The position numbers and the translations under genes were made by a program. A stretch of DNA of 64,000 nt from Flavobacterium tructae (lineage in GTDB: Bacteria > Bacteroidota > Bacteroidia > Flavobacteriales > Flavobacteriaceae), in contig NZ_MUHH01000009.1 of assembly GCF_002217475.1 (NCBI RefSeq), forward strand, positions 62,001 to 126,000, in the 5' to 3' direction. Positions 32,273 to 42,291 of the stretch are shown one piece after another (the first letter of the stretch is position 1; every line of letters begins with the position of its first letter). A model generated the notes under the pieces. That model saw nothing but the letters and a program-made list of their open reading frames with translations, did no database searches and was not told where the DNA came from.

Positions 32273-34732
32273 TTATAATCTCGCATTCAGCTTCACATTA
32301 AAAACCCTCGAAGTCATATAATTTGGAATTGCATAGTGGTTTTTAGAATACACATCACGAACCCAGGTATTGGTAATCGCATTTTGATTATTAAAAAGAT
32401 TGAAAATTTCAACTCCAACAGACAATTCTTTAAAGTTCTTCAACCATTTAGCCTTAGCAACTTTCGTGTTTCCATCTACAAAAACTTTCGCAAAACCAAC
32501 ATCCGCTCTACGATAATCATTCAATCTCCTTTGGTACAGATATGGATCTGAATAAGCTGGTGCTCCTCCGGGTAAACCGGTATTATAAACCAGATTCAAA
32601 TACAACTTTACACTTGGAATACTTGGCATATAATCCTGAAACAGCATTGCAAATTTCAAACGCTGGTCTGTAGGCCTCGCGATATAACCTTTGTTTTCAT
32701 AGTTTTCTTCAGTTTTTAAATATCCAAAGCTAATCCATGATTCTGTTCCGGGTACAAACTCTCCATTCAGCCTGAAATCAACTCCTTGCGCATAAGCTTT
32801 TGCATTATTATTGGCAACATATCGAATTCTGACATTATCAATCGAATACACATTTACATCCGACAGCGATTTATAATAAAGTTCTGTAACCCATTTAAAA
32901 GGACGGTTCCACATTTTAAAATTATAGTCGTTCCCCAAAACGATATGAACAGATTCCTGCGCTTTCACATTTGGATTTACCACACCATTTAAATCCCTAA
33001 GTTCTCTATAAAAAGGGGGCTGATGGTACAATCCTCCGGAAAGTCGGAAGAGCATGTCCATATCCCAATCCGGTTTTAAAGCAAATTGGGCACGCGGACT
33101 GAAAACGGCTTGAGTCTTACCTTCAACAGCCCCTCCTGAAACATTCCAACTCTGAAAACGAGCACCGAGATTATACCAAACCTGACTGGATCCTATTTCC
33201 GATTTTTTATTCCATTGCGCATATCCCGAAAATCGGTTTATGGTATTAAAATTTGTCGCTCGTACCTCCTGATACGGTAATAATGGCCCGGTATAAGGCT
33301 CGTAAGGCTGATTGTTCTTCGGTAAAAAAGCAATTGGTGGATTAATCGAGAATCCAGCTGAATCAATCATCTCCCACTCTACAATTCGATCCCTAATTGA
33401 TTCACGCGTATATTTCAAACCAAATTCCAGCTGGCTGTCATTTTTCCATTCTTTAAAACCTTTAATCTCTATATTAGCGATTAAAGCATCCAAGTCATTT
33501 CGGGCATGGCTCAATTGCGAACCTATTCCACGAGTAAAATCGACATTTGAGATGTCTTCATTCTCTATACTACCCAAACGATATTGTGCGAGAATATCAA
33601 AATGCTCCTGTTCTATGGTATGAAAAAGGGAACCAATTAATTTCAAAGTAAAAGTGGGCGAAACTTTGTAAGTCGTTTTCAAGGCACCGAAATAGGTATT
33701 GTACTGATCCCGTTCCCTGCCTTCATAATACACAGCAAGTGCCATTGGCTGATCTATGGTCCCAAATTTTGTCTCACGGGTTAAAGGCTGATACAAATAT
33801 TTATTTTGAGAGATATTCCCTAAAAAGCTCATTTGCCATTTTGCAGAAATATCATAATTAACATTGGTCTGAATATCTGCAAAAGTTGGGGTATAATTCG
33901 TTTGTGTATCCTGACTATTCACCAACAAGCTATTATTCCTATAACGAACTCCGGTTACAGCCGACCATTTTTTATTTTTAGAAACAGCATCGACCGATAT
34001 ACTTCCTCCAAGCAAACTGGCTTCAAGAGAAGCGCCAAACTGCGTTGGTTTTCTGTAAGTGATGTCTAAAACAGAGGATAACTTATCTCCAAACTTTGCC
34101 TGAAATCCTCCTGCCGAAAAGTCAACATTCTGCACTAAATCAGTATTGGTAAAACTCAACCCTTCCTGTTGTCCGGAACGAATTAAAAATGGGCGATAGA
34201 CTTCGACCTCGTTCACATAAACCAGATTTTCATCGTAATTTCCACCCCGAACCGCATATTGTGTACTCAGTTCATTATTGGAATTTACACCCGGAAGTGT
34301 TTTCAAAATATTCTCGATTCCGGCATTGGCTCCCGGTATTTTCTTAATAGTGGCGACATCGACATTTGCGATACCCTGAATCCTCTTCTTACTTTTAGAA
34401 GAAACAAAAACTTCTCCCATTTGTTCTTCGGAACTACTCATTAAGGGATTAAAAACGAAAATCTCATTTGAGGCTAAATGTACGGTCAGACTCATCATTT
34501 TTAAAGAAACGTGGGTAAAAATCAACGAAATCTTTTTACCTGACGGTACTACGATTTCATAAAAACCATTTGAATCAGATTGCGAAACATTCCCGGAAGA
34601 ACTGACATTAACTCCAGTCACAGGACGTTTCTGCTCGTCCAGAATAACACCTTTTACATGAGCCTTTTGAGCATATGAAATAAAGGTCATGCATAAAAAA
34701 AGGAAAACGGCTATTAACTTAATTTGATTCAA
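32273..34732 (-). CDS. TonB-dependent receptor with carboxypeptidase-regulatory-like domain
   Basis: An 819-residue protein with a signal peptide (ending ISYAQ, residue 22). A CarboxypepD_reg-like beta-sandwich (about 23-105) starts AHVKGVILDEQKRPVTGVNVSSSG. The plug (about 115-215) contains IENILKTLPGVNSNNELSTQYAVRGGNYDENLVYVNEVEV, and the barrel ends FNVKLNARL. There is no SusD partner, so it is not a classical polysaccharide SusC. It lies 11 bases downstream of an M23 peptidase gene. The substrate is unknown; a role tied to the envelope or peptidoglycan fragments is only a guess from that neighbour. Confidence 0.9.
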   Translation of the reverse strand: MNQIKLIAVFLFLCMTFISYAQKAHVKGVILDEQKRPVTGVNVSSSGNVSQSDSNGFYEIVVPSGKKISLIFTHVSLKMMSLTVHLASNEIFVFNPLMSSSEEQMGEVFVSSKSKKRIQGIANVDVATIKKIPGANAGIENILKTLPGVNSNNELSTQYAVRGGNYDENLVYVNEVEVYRPFLIRSGQQEGLSFTNTDLVQNVDFSAGGFQAKFGDKLSSVLDITYRKPTQFGASLEASLLGGSISVDAVSKNKKWSAVTGVRYRNNSLLVNSQDTQTNYTPTFADIQTNVNYDISAKWQMSFLGNISQNKYLYQPLTRETKFGTIDQPMALAVYYEGRERDQYNTYFGALKTTYKVSPTFTLKLIGSLFHTIEQEHFDILAQYRLGSIENEDISNVDFTRGIGSQLSHARNDLDALIANIEIKGFKEWKNDSQLEFGLKYTRESIRDRIVEWEMIDSAGFSINPPIAFLPKNNQPYEPYTGPLLPYQEVRATNFNTINRFSGYAQWNKKSEIGSSQVWYNLGARFQSWNVSGGAVEGKTQAVFSPRAQFALKPDWDMDMLFRLSGGLYHQPPFYRELRDLNGVVNPNVKAQESVHIVLGNDYNFKMWNRPFKWVTELYYKSLSDVNVYSIDNVRIRYVANNNAKAYAQGVDFRLNGEFVPGTESWISFGYLKTEENYENKGYIARPTDQRLKFAMLFQDYMPSIPSVKLYLNLVYNTGLPGGAPAYSDPYLYQRRLNDYRRADVGFAKVFVDGNTKVAKAKWLKNFKELSVGVEIFNLFNNQNAITNTWVRDVYSKNHYAIPNYMTSRVFNVKLNARL

Positions 34733-34743
34733 GTGTTTGGGTT

Positions 34744-36447
34744 TTATTTTTGTTGGCTTCTAAAAAAATGAGTCTCAAAGATAGCAGAATTTCCTACATT
34801 ATCAATCACTTCAATTTTTAAATCATTTGCTCCTTCAGCAAGGAGACTATCATCAAAAGTATGCGTTATTTTTCTTGATTTACTTTCATATTCAAACAAA
34901 ACCCAGTTTCCATTCAGATAACCGTTGTACGATTTGATTCCGGAAGAAGAATCATTAATGATAAATTCTATCTTTTTAACTCCGGTAATCCACCTGTCCT
35001 GAATTGGTTTTACGATTTTAATGACAGGCGCTATAGTGTCCAAAACTAATCCAAATTGCCCTAATGTTTTTGATTTGGCAGTAAAAACATCTCCTTTTCT
35101 TACTGTTCCGTTATAGCTGGCAGAGTTTCCGTTAAATCTTCCAATAAAAAGTTTATCTCTTAAAGCCTCCGGAAACGAGCTGTCCTTAATCGTAATGGTA
35201 AAATTGGAATGTACCGGAACGGTATCGTCGTGAACATAAATACGGTTATTTTTAACATCAAAGTTTAAATTAAAATCATCATAAAAAGTTCCAGCCGGAA
35301 AAAACACAGACATATTGTCTTTTTCAAAATTCGAATCTTTATTGACTTTAATAAAGTATTTTGAAGTTACTGGCTCCTCTTTTACAATTGGCGTTGCTGT
35401 GTCATATTCAACCGGAACAGTAACCGTGCTTAAATTCCCAAAATAATCCGAAACCTCAATTCTGTAAGTGGATGCTAAATTAGGTTCGGCCGAAACAATC
35501 CCACGCAAGGAATCGGTTTTAATAATGCTCAACGCGTAAGGTGTTTTCATAAAGAGTTTCTGAACCCGCTGACCTGACTTTTTATATTTGCCATAATCGA
35601 TAAAAGCATTTATATATCGCATCTCATCGAAGGAATAGGTATTGAATTGATAATTGTAATTTTGATTTCCGTTCAGAAAAGTAGAAACATTAAAAACACC
35701 ATTTTTATTAAACGAAACATCATCATAATCTACCGCAGAAATTCCGAAACCAATCCTACCATTGGCTTTTACTTTACCAGCCAGATAAGTCCCGTCCTTT
35801 TGCAAGGCAACATTCAGCAACAAAGGCTGTTTGGACTGATTTACCGTCACATTATCCATAGGATACACATACACACCCGAAATACTAGGCTTTTTAGTGT
35901 CTTTTAGATTTTTATCGAAGCCAAAAAATATGGGATTAATCACAAATTCTGTTTTAGTATCCCGAATTTCAAAATGAAGATGCGGCCCTTCTGATGAACC
36001 TGTATTGCCGGAAAGCCCAATCAGATCACCTTTTGTAACCGGTAGCTCGTTGGGTTTTGGAAACATTTCAATCTCATATGCTTTTTCTTTATAATGTGTT
36101 TTGGTTACATAATCCAAAATTGGTCCTACCGGAGTTTGCAAATGTCCATATACCGAAGTGTATCCGTTTGGATGCGTAATGTAGATGCATTTACCGTTAC
36201 CGAAAGTCGAAATTTTAATTCTCGACACATATCCGTCAGCAATGGCGTACACCTTTAATCCTTCTCTTTGATTCGTTTTCAAATCAAACCCCGCATGGAA
36301 ATGATTTGGTCGCAACTCCCCGAAATTACCGGAAAGCTGCATGGGAATATCCAGCGGCGGACGAAAATAATCTTTTGGATATTGCGTCTGCGCAAAAATA
36401 AACGGACTAAAAAGCAGGGCCAGTAACGAAAATTTCATAAGTAACAT
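34744..36447 (-). CDS. M23-family metallopeptidase
   Basis: A 567-residue exported protein; the signal peptide is MKFSLLALLFSPFIFAQ if the second ATG (36438) is used, and either start works. The LytM/M23 domain is N-terminal (about 30-180) with zinc ligands His51 and Asp55 in NHFHAGFDLK and the HLH of SEGPHLHFEIRD (about 155-165). The remaining 380 residues are beta-sandwich-like extension. M23 enzymes cut peptidoglycan cross-bridges or regulate amidases. It is upstream of the TonB receptor in one transcript. Confidence 0.9.
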   Translation of the reverse strand: MLLMKFSLLALLFSPFIFAQTQYPKDYFRPPLDIPMQLSGNFGELRPNHFHAGFDLKTNQREGLKVYAIADGYVSRIKISTFGNGKCIYITHPNGYTSVYGHLQTPVGPILDYVTKTHYKEKAYEIEMFPKPNELPVTKGDLIGLSGNTGSSEGPHLHFEIRDTKTEFVINPIFFGFDKNLKDTKKPSISGVYVYPMDNVTVNQSKQPLLLNVALQKDGTYLAGKVKANGRIGFGISAVDYDDVSFNKNGVFNVSTFLNGNQNYNYQFNTYSFDEMRYINAFIDYGKYKKSGQRVQKLFMKTPYALSIIKTDSLRGIVSAEPNLASTYRIEVSDYFGNLSTVTVPVEYDTATPIVKEEPVTSKYFIKVNKDSNFEKDNMSVFFPAGTFYDDFNLNFDVKNNRIYVHDDTVPVHSNFTITIKDSSFPEALRDKLFIGRFNGNSASYNGTVRKGDVFTAKSKTLGQFGLVLDTIAPVIKIVKPIQDRWITGVKKIEFIINDSSSGIKSYNGYLNGNWVLFEYESKSRKITHTFDDSLLAEGANDLKIEVIDNVGNSAIFETHFFRSQQK

Positions 36448-36559
36448 TTTTGCTAAGATAAAAAATTAAGAAGCGAAAACCGAGTATAACGCCACAAAAA
36501 TACAATCGATTGAATTTCATTCGTTTGTTTATTTTTAATGTAAAAAAATCGATAAAAAA

Positions 36560-36589
36560 TTGCATTAATAAAAAGGAATACTAACTTTG
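36560..36589 (+). promoter_or_regulatory. Promoter of the coiled-coil/zapA operon
   Basis: TTG (36560-36562), 19-base spacer, TAACTTTG (36582-36589): a full match to the Bacteroidota promoter pattern. Start of transcription near 36596, 22 bases before the ATG. Confidence 0.8.
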
Positions 36590-36617
36590 TAGGATTAAGT
36601 AATGAATAGGATTTATA

Positions 36618-36908
36618 ATGAGTGTAATTGCCGAAATAATTGATACTCTTGAATATAAAGTCGAAAAGCTTTTTGAGAAATCAAAAGGCTTGGAGCATAA
36701 TAATCAGGCTTTACAATTAGAATTAGCCAAAGCTGCGCAAATTATCCAGAAACAATCTGAAGAAATTGAAGCTTTGAAAAAGCAACATGAAACACTTAAG
36801 ATCGCCAATTCATTACTCGGCAGTGACAACAACAAGAGAGAGACAAAGCTTAAAATAAATTCATTAATTCGCGAAATTGACTACTGTATAGCACAGTTAT
36901 CCGATTAA
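36618..36908 (+). CDS. Small coiled-coil protein encoded before zapA
   Basis: A 96-residue protein that is almost entirely helical, with heptads from about residue 8 to 68 (IIDTLEYKVEKLFEKSKGLEHNNQALQLELAKAAQIIQKQSEEIEALKKQHETLK). The C-terminal part, KINSLIREIDYCIAQLSD, is the best conserved in Flavobacteriaceae. It is only 10 bases upstream of zapA. Size, coiled coil and position suggest a ZapB-like partner of the division ring. This is inference; no sequence identity to E. coli ZapB is claimed. Confidence 0.8.
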   Translation: MSVIAEIIDTLEYKVEKLFEKSKGLEHNNQALQLELAKAAQIIQKQSEEIEALKKQHETLKIANSLLGSDNNKRETKLKINSLIREIDYCIAQLSD

Positions 36909-36918
36909 CCAAGACGAC

Positions 36919-37212
36919 ATGGACGGAAAGCTTAAAATTAAAATATCAGTTGCAGACAGAGTTTATCCTTTAACGGTTGAACCTGCTCAGGAAGAAGGAC
37001 TCAGAAGTGCTTCTAAAAAAATTGATGCTATGATTAAGCAATTCGAAGAAAGTTACGCGGTTCGTGACAAACAGGATGTTCTGGCGATGTGTGCCCTGCA
37101 ATTTGCATCGCAAGTCGAACAAAAACAAATTGACAATGCAATCGATGGAGAAGAAACTATCGAAAGAATTAAAAGATTAAATGCGCTATTAGATCAATAT
37201 CTCGAAAATTAA
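36919..37212 (+). CDS. zapA: Cell division protein ZapA
   Basis: A 97-residue protein beginning GKLKIKISVADRVYPLTVEPAQEEGLRSASKKIDAMIKQFEESYAVRDKQDVLAMCALQFASQ, the ZapA fold of a small beta-alpha head and a long helix. It crosslinks FtsZ filaments at midcell. The small coiled-coil gene is immediately upstream and a 6S RNA-like structure immediately downstream, the same order (zapA then ssrS) as in many proteobacteria. Confidence 0.93.
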   Translation: MDGKLKIKISVADRVYPLTVEPAQEEGLRSASKKIDAMIKQFEESYAVRDKQDVLAMCALQFASQVEQKQIDNAIDGEETIERIKRLNALLDQYLEN

Positions 37213-37239
37213 ACGTTCTTTTACAACAACTAAGATACT

Positions 37240-37401
37240 GCCTACATTAGTTCACAATTGGTAAACTCAACACTAACAATTTAGAATGAGCAAATCGTCG
37301 CTACTATAGTATGCCATGCTTCGGCTTGGAAACTTGAACAGTGAGTTAGCTCAAAACTTGTCTTTACGAGTTTATTCAAGCAATTAATGTAGGCTTTTTT
37401 T
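37240..37401 (+). ncRNA. ssrS: 6S RNA (SsrS) candidate
   Basis: A rod-like RNA of about 155 bases between zapA and rny. The closing stem GCCTACATTA (37240-37249) pairs perfectly with TAATGTAGGC (37385-37394), directly followed by seven T. Further in, TAAACTC pairs with GAGTTTA and GAGC with GCTC across a bulged middle. The apical hairpin is capped by GC-TTCG-GC. One long interrupted helix with an open centre next to zapA is what 6S RNA looks like; it sequesters the housekeeping RNA polymerase. Called by structure and synteny, not by covariance search. Confidence 0.72.
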
Positions 37402-37421
37402 ATATATAAATTTTAACAAAC

Positions 37422-38984
37422 ATGGACATAATAACGATCATTATTTCAGGCGTTATAGGAATTGCAGCAGGTTTTGCAATTGCTAAAATCATCGAAAAAA
37501 GCAATATTTCTAACCTCATCAAAAACGCTAAAAAAGAAGCAGCTTCCATTCTAAAAGATGCTAATTTAGAAGCCGAGAATATTAAGAAAGATAAAATCCT
37601 TCAGGCAAAAGAACGTTTTATCGAACTAAAATCAGAGCACGAACAAGTTATTTTAGCAAGAGATAAAAAAGTAGCAGAGGTAGAAAAAAGAGTACGCGAT
37701 AAAGAATCACAAGTTTCTAACGAACTTTCGAAGGCAAAAAAAGTAAACGACGAGTTTGAATCTAAAACACAGGAATACAACAACAAAATTGAAGTTTTAG
37801 ACAAAAAACAAACTGAAGTTGACAAATTACACAAAAGTCAATTGCAGCAGCTTGAAGTAATCTCAGGACTTTCTGCCGAAGAAGCAAAAGAGCAATTAGT
37901 AGAAGGATTAAAAGCCGAAGCTAAAAGCAAAGCGATGTCACACATTCAGGACACTATCGAAGAGGCAAAACTTACTGCTCAGCAAGAAGCGAAGAAAATC
38001 ATCATCAATACGATCCAGAGAGTTGGAACTGAGGAAGCAGTTGAAAATTGCGTTTCAGTATTCAACATTGAATCTGATGATGTAAAAGGTAGAATCATTG
38101 GACGTGAGGGACGTAACATTAGAGCTCTTGAAGCCGCAACGGGAGTTGAAATCATTGTTGACGACACACCTGAAGCGATCATTCTTTCTTGTTTCGACCC
38201 TGTTCGTAGAGAAATTGCCCGTTTATCTTTGCATAAACTGGTAACAGACGGACGTATTCACCCTGCAAGAATTGAAGAAGTAGTTGCTAAAACAGCGAAA
38301 CAAATTGACGACGAAATTATCGAAGTTGGTAAACGTACTGTTATCGACCTAGGAATTCACGGTTTACATCCTGAATTGATTAAAGTTGTAGGTAGAATGA
38401 AATACCGTTCTTCTTACGGTCAAAACTTATTACAGCACTCGAGAGAAGTTTCTAAACTTTGTGGTATCATGGCTGCCGAATTAGGCTTAAACGTAAAATT
38501 AGCCAAAAGAGCTGGTTTACTTCACGATATTGGTAAAGTTCCGGATACTGAAAGTGATTTACCTCACGCCTTACTAGGTATGCAGTGGGCAGAGAAATAT
38601 GGTGAAAAAGAAGAAGTTTGCAACGCTATTGGAGCGCACCACGACGAGATCGAAATGAAATCATTACTTTCTCCGATTGTTCAGGTATGTGATGCTATTT
38701 CAGGTGCACGACCAGGAGCGAGACGTCAGGTTTTAGATTCATACATTCAGCGTTTGAAAGACCTTGAAGAAGTAGCTTACGGATTTAGCGGTGTGAAAAA
38801 TGCATACGCAATCCAGGCCGGTAGAGAACTTCGCGTAATTGTAGAAAGCGAAAAAGTTTCTGATGACAATGCTGCGAATTTATCTTTTGAGATTTCACAA
38901 AAAATCCAGACTGAAATGACTTATCCGGGGCAGGTAAAAGTTACTGTAATTAGAGAAACCAGAGCGGTTAATATTGCAAAGTAA
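37422..38984 (+). CDS. rny: Ribonuclease Y
   Basis: A 520-residue protein. N-terminal membrane helix ([19 protein letters not shown]), long coiled coil (about 30-200), KH domain with [19 protein letters not shown] (about 226-244) and HD domain with [18 protein letters not shown] and [10 protein letters not shown] (about 365-372). It is the membrane-bound endonuclease that starts mRNA decay in organisms without RNase E. It follows the 6S RNA candidate and has a strong terminator. Confidence 0.96.
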   Translation: MDIITIIISGVIGIAAGFAIAKIIEKSNISNLIKNAKKEAASILKDANLEAENIKKDKILQAKERFIELKSEHEQVILARDKKVAEVEKRVRDKESQVSNELSKAKKVNDEFESKTQEYNNKIEVLDKKQTEVDKLHKSQLQQLEVISGLSAEEAKEQLVEGLKAEAKSKAMSHIQDTIEEAKLTAQQEAKKIIINTIQRVGTEEAVENCVSVFNIESDDVKGRIIGREGRNIRALEAATGVEIIVDDTPEAIILSCFDPVRREIARLSLHKLVTDGRIHPARIEEVVAKTAKQIDDEIIEVGKRTVIDLGIHGLHPELIKVVGRMKYRSSYGQNLLQHSREVSKLCGIMAAELGLNVKLAKRAGLLHDIGKVPDTESDLPHALLGMQWAEKYGEKEEVCNAIGAHHDEIEMKSLLSPIVQVCDAISGARPGARRQVLDSYIQRLKDLEEVAYGFSGVKNAYAIQAGRELRVIVESEKVSDDNAANLSFEISQKIQTEMTYPGQVKVTVIRETRAVNIAK

Positions 38985-39006
38985 TCTCTATATATTATTC
39001 ATAAAA

Positions 39007-39046
39007 AATAAAGGCTATCTTCTAAAACAGATAGCCTTTATTTTTT
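39007..39046. terminator. Bidirectional terminator between rny and the histidine kinase
   Basis: Perfect stem TAAAGGCTATCT (39009-39020) with AGATAGCCTTTA (39029-39040), 8-base loop, A-rich before and T-run after. Confidence 0.9.
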
Positions 39047-39063
39047 ATACCAATTTGATCCTT

Positions 39064-40584
39064 TTAAATATCGTTAAAGATAATTTTAAAACTCGTTCCT
39101 ACTCCCACTGTACTTTCTACCGAAATACTTCCTTTCATTGCCTCAATTTGATTTCTGGTAATATAGAGCCCAATTCCCCTTGCCTCTTGATTTTTGTGAA
39201 AAGTTTTATACATCCCGAATAATAAATCACCGTACACCGCCAAATCAATTCCCAAACCATTATCTGTAATTTTTAATGACTTGTAGCCGTCCGGTTCGAT
39301 TGAAAAATCAAAAACAATAACAGGGTCTCTGTCCGGATGCGCATACTTTATAGCATTTGTTGTAAAATTCAACAAAACACTTTCCAGATAAGCGGGATTA
39401 AAATTAATTGTCAAATACCTTGGAACATTATTTACAATTGTGACTTTCTTATGCTTGTCGTACCCTCTAATGGTTGAAATTGTTTTCTCAATATATTCTG
39501 AAAGCTTTAATGGCGCCACAGCAATATTGATATTGCTTTGTGTCTTTACAATCTGAGTTAAATTGGCAATCGTATCGTTCAGATCATTAGAAACGGTTCT
39601 CAAATGTTCTAACATTTCGCTTACAGTTTGTTTGTCAACATCCGCGTCAATAAAATCCAGGATCGACTTTATATTTCCGGCCTGCGTATTCAAATTATGT
39701 GAAACGATATGAGAAAAATTAACCAATCGGCTATTTTGATCACTGTACAATTTCATCGTTTTTAAGAGTTCCAACTCCTTCTCTTTCTGCAAAGAAACAT
39801 CAGTATGTGTCCCTATTACACGCAATGGTTTTCCATTTTCATCCCTTTCAATAACCTTTCCGCGATCCAGAATCCATTTATAATTACCACTTGAAGTCAT
39901 GACGCGATGGTAATTTTCGTAATATGGGATCTTATTATCAAAATGCTCCTGTATATCCGAATAGTACTTTGGAAGATCTTCGGGATGCACAATCTTATCC
40001 CAACGTTCCGGATCATCGAAAATATCAGCAGAATCCAATTCCAAAATCTTTAACGACAATGACGAATAGAAAACCCTATTAGTCACCATATCCCAATCCC
40101 AGATCCCGGCAGTAGAGGCCTCCAGAGCAAATTGAAAACGCTCTTCAGAAATACGTAGTTTTTCTTCCTTATCTTTTAGTTCCGTAATATCTGAAACATG
40201 TCCAAAAAAGCTAACACGCCCGTCAGCGGACTGCTCTGTTTTGGCAGAGACCTTAAACCATCGCATTCCTTTTTTGGGTAAAACGGCTCTAAATTCGACA
40301 TTCCAGGGCTTTGCTTCTTTACGTGCTTTGACTAAAGACTGAAAAAACAAATCACGATCCTGAGGAAAGATACGGTGGTAAATTACCAATTTAATATCAT
40401 TGGTAAACTCTTTTACACTAAGTTCAAAAATATCGTCAGCTGATTTACTGACCAGAGGGAAAGTATACCTGTTTTCGCTGTCAACAACAAACTGAAACAG
40501 CAGGTCCGGCATTTCGGCAAGCAATTTTTTATAAAAATTATTTACCTCTAAGCAATTCTCATTTCCATATAAATCAAAAACCAT
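39064..40584 (-). CDS. PAS-domain sensor histidine kinase
   Basis: A 506-residue cytoplasmic kinase without membrane helices. Three PAS modules: about 20-135 (FQFVVDSENRYTFPLVSKSADDIF), 140-270 (FQFALEASTAGIWDWDM with a PAC tail RVIGTHTDVS) and linking parts. The phosphoacceptor helix is VNFSHIVSHNLNTQAGNI (about 287-304), a variant H-box with SHNLN. The ATPase domain has FTTNAIKYAHPDRDP (N box, about 410) and ITDNGLGID (G1). No response regulator lies nearby, so it is an orphan kinase; the signal is unknown. Confidence 0.9.
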   Translation of the reverse strand: MVFDLYGNENCLEVNNFYKKLLAEMPDLLFQFVVDSENRYTFPLVSKSADDIFELSVKEFTNDIKLVIYHRIFPQDRDLFFQSLVKARKEAKPWNVEFRAVLPKKGMRWFKVSAKTEQSADGRVSFFGHVSDITELKDKEEKLRISEERFQFALEASTAGIWDWDMVTNRVFYSSLSLKILELDSADIFDDPERWDKIVHPEDLPKYYSDIQEHFDNKIPYYENYHRVMTSSGNYKWILDRGKVIERDENGKPLRVIGTHTDVSLQKEKELELLKTMKLYSDQNSRLVNFSHIVSHNLNTQAGNIKSILDFIDADVDKQTVSEMLEHLRTVSNDLNDTIANLTQIVKTQSNINIAVAPLKLSEYIEKTISTIRGYDKHKKVTIVNNVPRYLTINFNPAYLESVLLNFTTNAIKYAHPDRDPVIVFDFSIEPDGYKSLKITDNGLGIDLAVYGDLLFGMYKTFHKNQEARGIGLYITRNQIEAMKGSISVESTVGVGTSFKIIFNDI

Positions 40585-40736
40585 ATATCACTTATTTATG
40601 TAGATTGAAATATTAAAACAATGATCCCAATAGTAAAAAACAAAAGCTGAAATTGGCTCTTTTATTCCCTAATTACCACAAAATATTATACAATATATCA
40701 CTTTTTTGATTTAAAAACGACTTCCTGCTTCAAAAA

Positions 40737-41633
40737 TTACTTCCGTGGATGAAAAGATAACATTACCTCTTTCAAAAAACTCCTGTCTAAATGCACATAA
40801 ATTTCAGTCGTAGTAATCGATTCGTGCCCTAACATCAACTGAATTGATCTTAAGTCGGCACCATTTTCAAGTAAATGAGTGGCAAAAGAATGCCTTAATG
40901 TATGCGGACTGATACTTTTATGGAGGTTTATTTTTACCGCGAGATCTTTTATAATGGTAAAAATCATGGCGCGTGTAAGCTGATTTCCTCGCCTGTTCAA
41001 AAATAAAGTATCTTCACAACCTTTTTTTATTTTAAGATTCACCCGAATCTCCTTCTGATAAATCTGAATGTATTTCTGAGCAAATTTACCCACTGGAACA
41101 AAACGCTCTTTATTTCCTTTTCCGGTAATTTTAACGAACCCTTCTTCAAAAAATAAATCTGAAATTTTTAAAGAAATCAATTCCGAGACCCTAAGTCCGC
41201 AACCGTACAAAGTTTCCAACATAGCGCGATTCCGTTCCCCTTCATTGGTACTCAGATCAATTGCCGCAATAAGAGAATCAATTTCATCTAAAGACAGCGT
41301 ATCGGGCAATTTCCGTCCTGTTTTAGGAGTTTCGATCAGTTCCATCGGATTGTCGTTTCTGTAATCTTCAAAAACCAGATAATTAAAAAAACTTTTCAAG
41401 CCCGAAATAATTCTCGCCTGTGAGCGTGGATTGACTTCTTTAGCTACCGCATAAATAAACTGCTGAACCGTTTCGCCATCAATCTTTATGGGAGAAATCT
41501 CTATACTATTGGTTTCCAGAAAAAGACACAAGCGTTCAATGTCAAAACCATAATTTTCGATCGTGTTTTTAGACAAACCTCTCTCGATGCGCAAATACGA
41601 CTGATAATCTTTTATGTAACGGTTCCAATTCAT
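40737..41633 (-). CDS. xerD: Tyrosine recombinase XerD
   Basis: 298 residues from the ATG at 41633, exactly the length of E. coli XerD; the ATG six codons upstream is less likely. All six active-site residues fall at the E. coli XerD numbers: Arg148 (CGLRVSEL), Lys172 (ITGKGNKER), His244 and Arg247 (SPHTLRHSF), His270 (LMLGHESI) and Tyr279 (TTTEIYVH). It resolves chromosome dimers at dif. It is a core gene, not a phage or integron integrase, and nothing mobile lies around it. Confidence 0.95.
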   Translation of the reverse strand: MNWNRYIKDYQSYLRIERGLSKNTIENYGFDIERLCLFLETNSIEISPIKIDGETVQQFIYAVAKEVNPRSQARIISGLKSFFNYLVFEDYRNDNPMELIETPKTGRKLPDTLSLDEIDSLIAAIDLSTNEGERNRAMLETLYGCGLRVSELISLKISDLFFEEGFVKITGKGNKERFVPVGKFAQKYIQIYQKEIRVNLKIKKGCEDTLFLNRRGNQLTRAMIFTIIKDLAVKINLHKSISPHTLRHSFATHLLENGADLRSIQLMLGHESITTTEIYVHLDRSFLKEVMLSFHPRK

Positions 41634-41659
41634 AGCTACAAAGTAAAACATTTTCAGGC

Positions 41660-41690
41660 ATAAAAAAACCTTCCGGATTAGGGAAGGTTA
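41660..41690 (-). terminator. Terminator of the first PorT-like gene
   Basis: Stem AACCTTCC (41667-41674) with GGAAGGTT (41682-41689), 7-base loop; the A-run on its left is the U-run of the minus transcript. Confidence 0.85.
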
Positions 41691-41712
41691 CAAATTTTAT
41701 TGTTGAATAAAA

Positions 41713-42291
41713 TTAGAATTTGTATGCTAAAGATAGCGCAAGATTACTGTTTTTAGCACTGTCATAATAGTCATCTGAATTATCAATATCTTTATCAGAA
41801 AGCGGAGATAATCCGATTGTGTAACGAAGACCTACTGAAAGATTATCCGTAAAACTGTATCCGGCTCCTAAGTTAAAACCAAGATCTACCGATCTGGTAA
41901 AATCTTTAATATTATTACCATTTACTTTAGCCGATAACAAAACACCAAGCTGTGGCCCCGCTTCAACATTGAATTTTTTATCAATGATATAATACTTAGC
42001 AACTACAGGAATGTTCAAATAGTTCAACTTAATATCCGTATCATTCAATGAACCGTCAACTTTAGTTCCCTGAGCAGAAAATAAAAGCTCCGGCTGAATA
42101 AAAAATCTTTGAACCACATGAATTTCTGCAAAACCTCCAACGTGAAAACCAACAAGAGCTTTAGTATCTTCAACATCTCCTCCAACTACTGTCGAAATAT
42201 TAAGACCTCCTTTTACTCCGAATCTGGTCTTTTGTGCATTAGCAAAACCAAATACCATTACTGCCATAGCAGCCAAAATTATTCTTTTCAT
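41713..42291 (-). CDS. PorT-like outer-membrane beta-barrel protein (paralogue 1)
   Basis: A 192-residue protein with a signal peptide (MKRIILAAMAVMVFGFANAQ). The small-barrel pattern starts RFGVKGGLNISTVVG and continues GFHVGGFAEIHVVQRFFIQPELLFSAQGTK, LNIPVVAKYYI and FNVEAGPQLGVLLSA, ending LALSLAYKF. This is the outer-membrane beta-barrel (PorT-like, OMP_b-brl_2) family; function unknown. It shares the same order of motifs with the divergent gene at 42695, so the pair arose by duplication. Confidence 0.87.
   Translation of the reverse strand: MKRIILAAMAVMVFGFANAQKTRFGVKGGLNISTVVGGDVEDTKALVGFHVGGFAEIHVVQRFFIQPELLFSAQGTKVDGSLNDTDIKLNYLNIPVVAKYYIIDKKFNVEAGPQLGVLLSAKVNGNNIKDFTRSVDLGFNLGAGYSFTDNLSVGLRYTIGLSPLSDKDIDNSDDYYDSAKNSNLALSLAYKF

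Noticed and set aside
32336..34444. Several plus-strand open frames opposite the TonB receptor
   Set aside because: They are shadows of the receptor gene without leaders, and their composition is that of its complementary strand.
40737..41633. Phage or integron integrase
   Set aside because: Length and all six catalytic positions match housekeeping XerD, and no phage genes or attachment repeats surround it.
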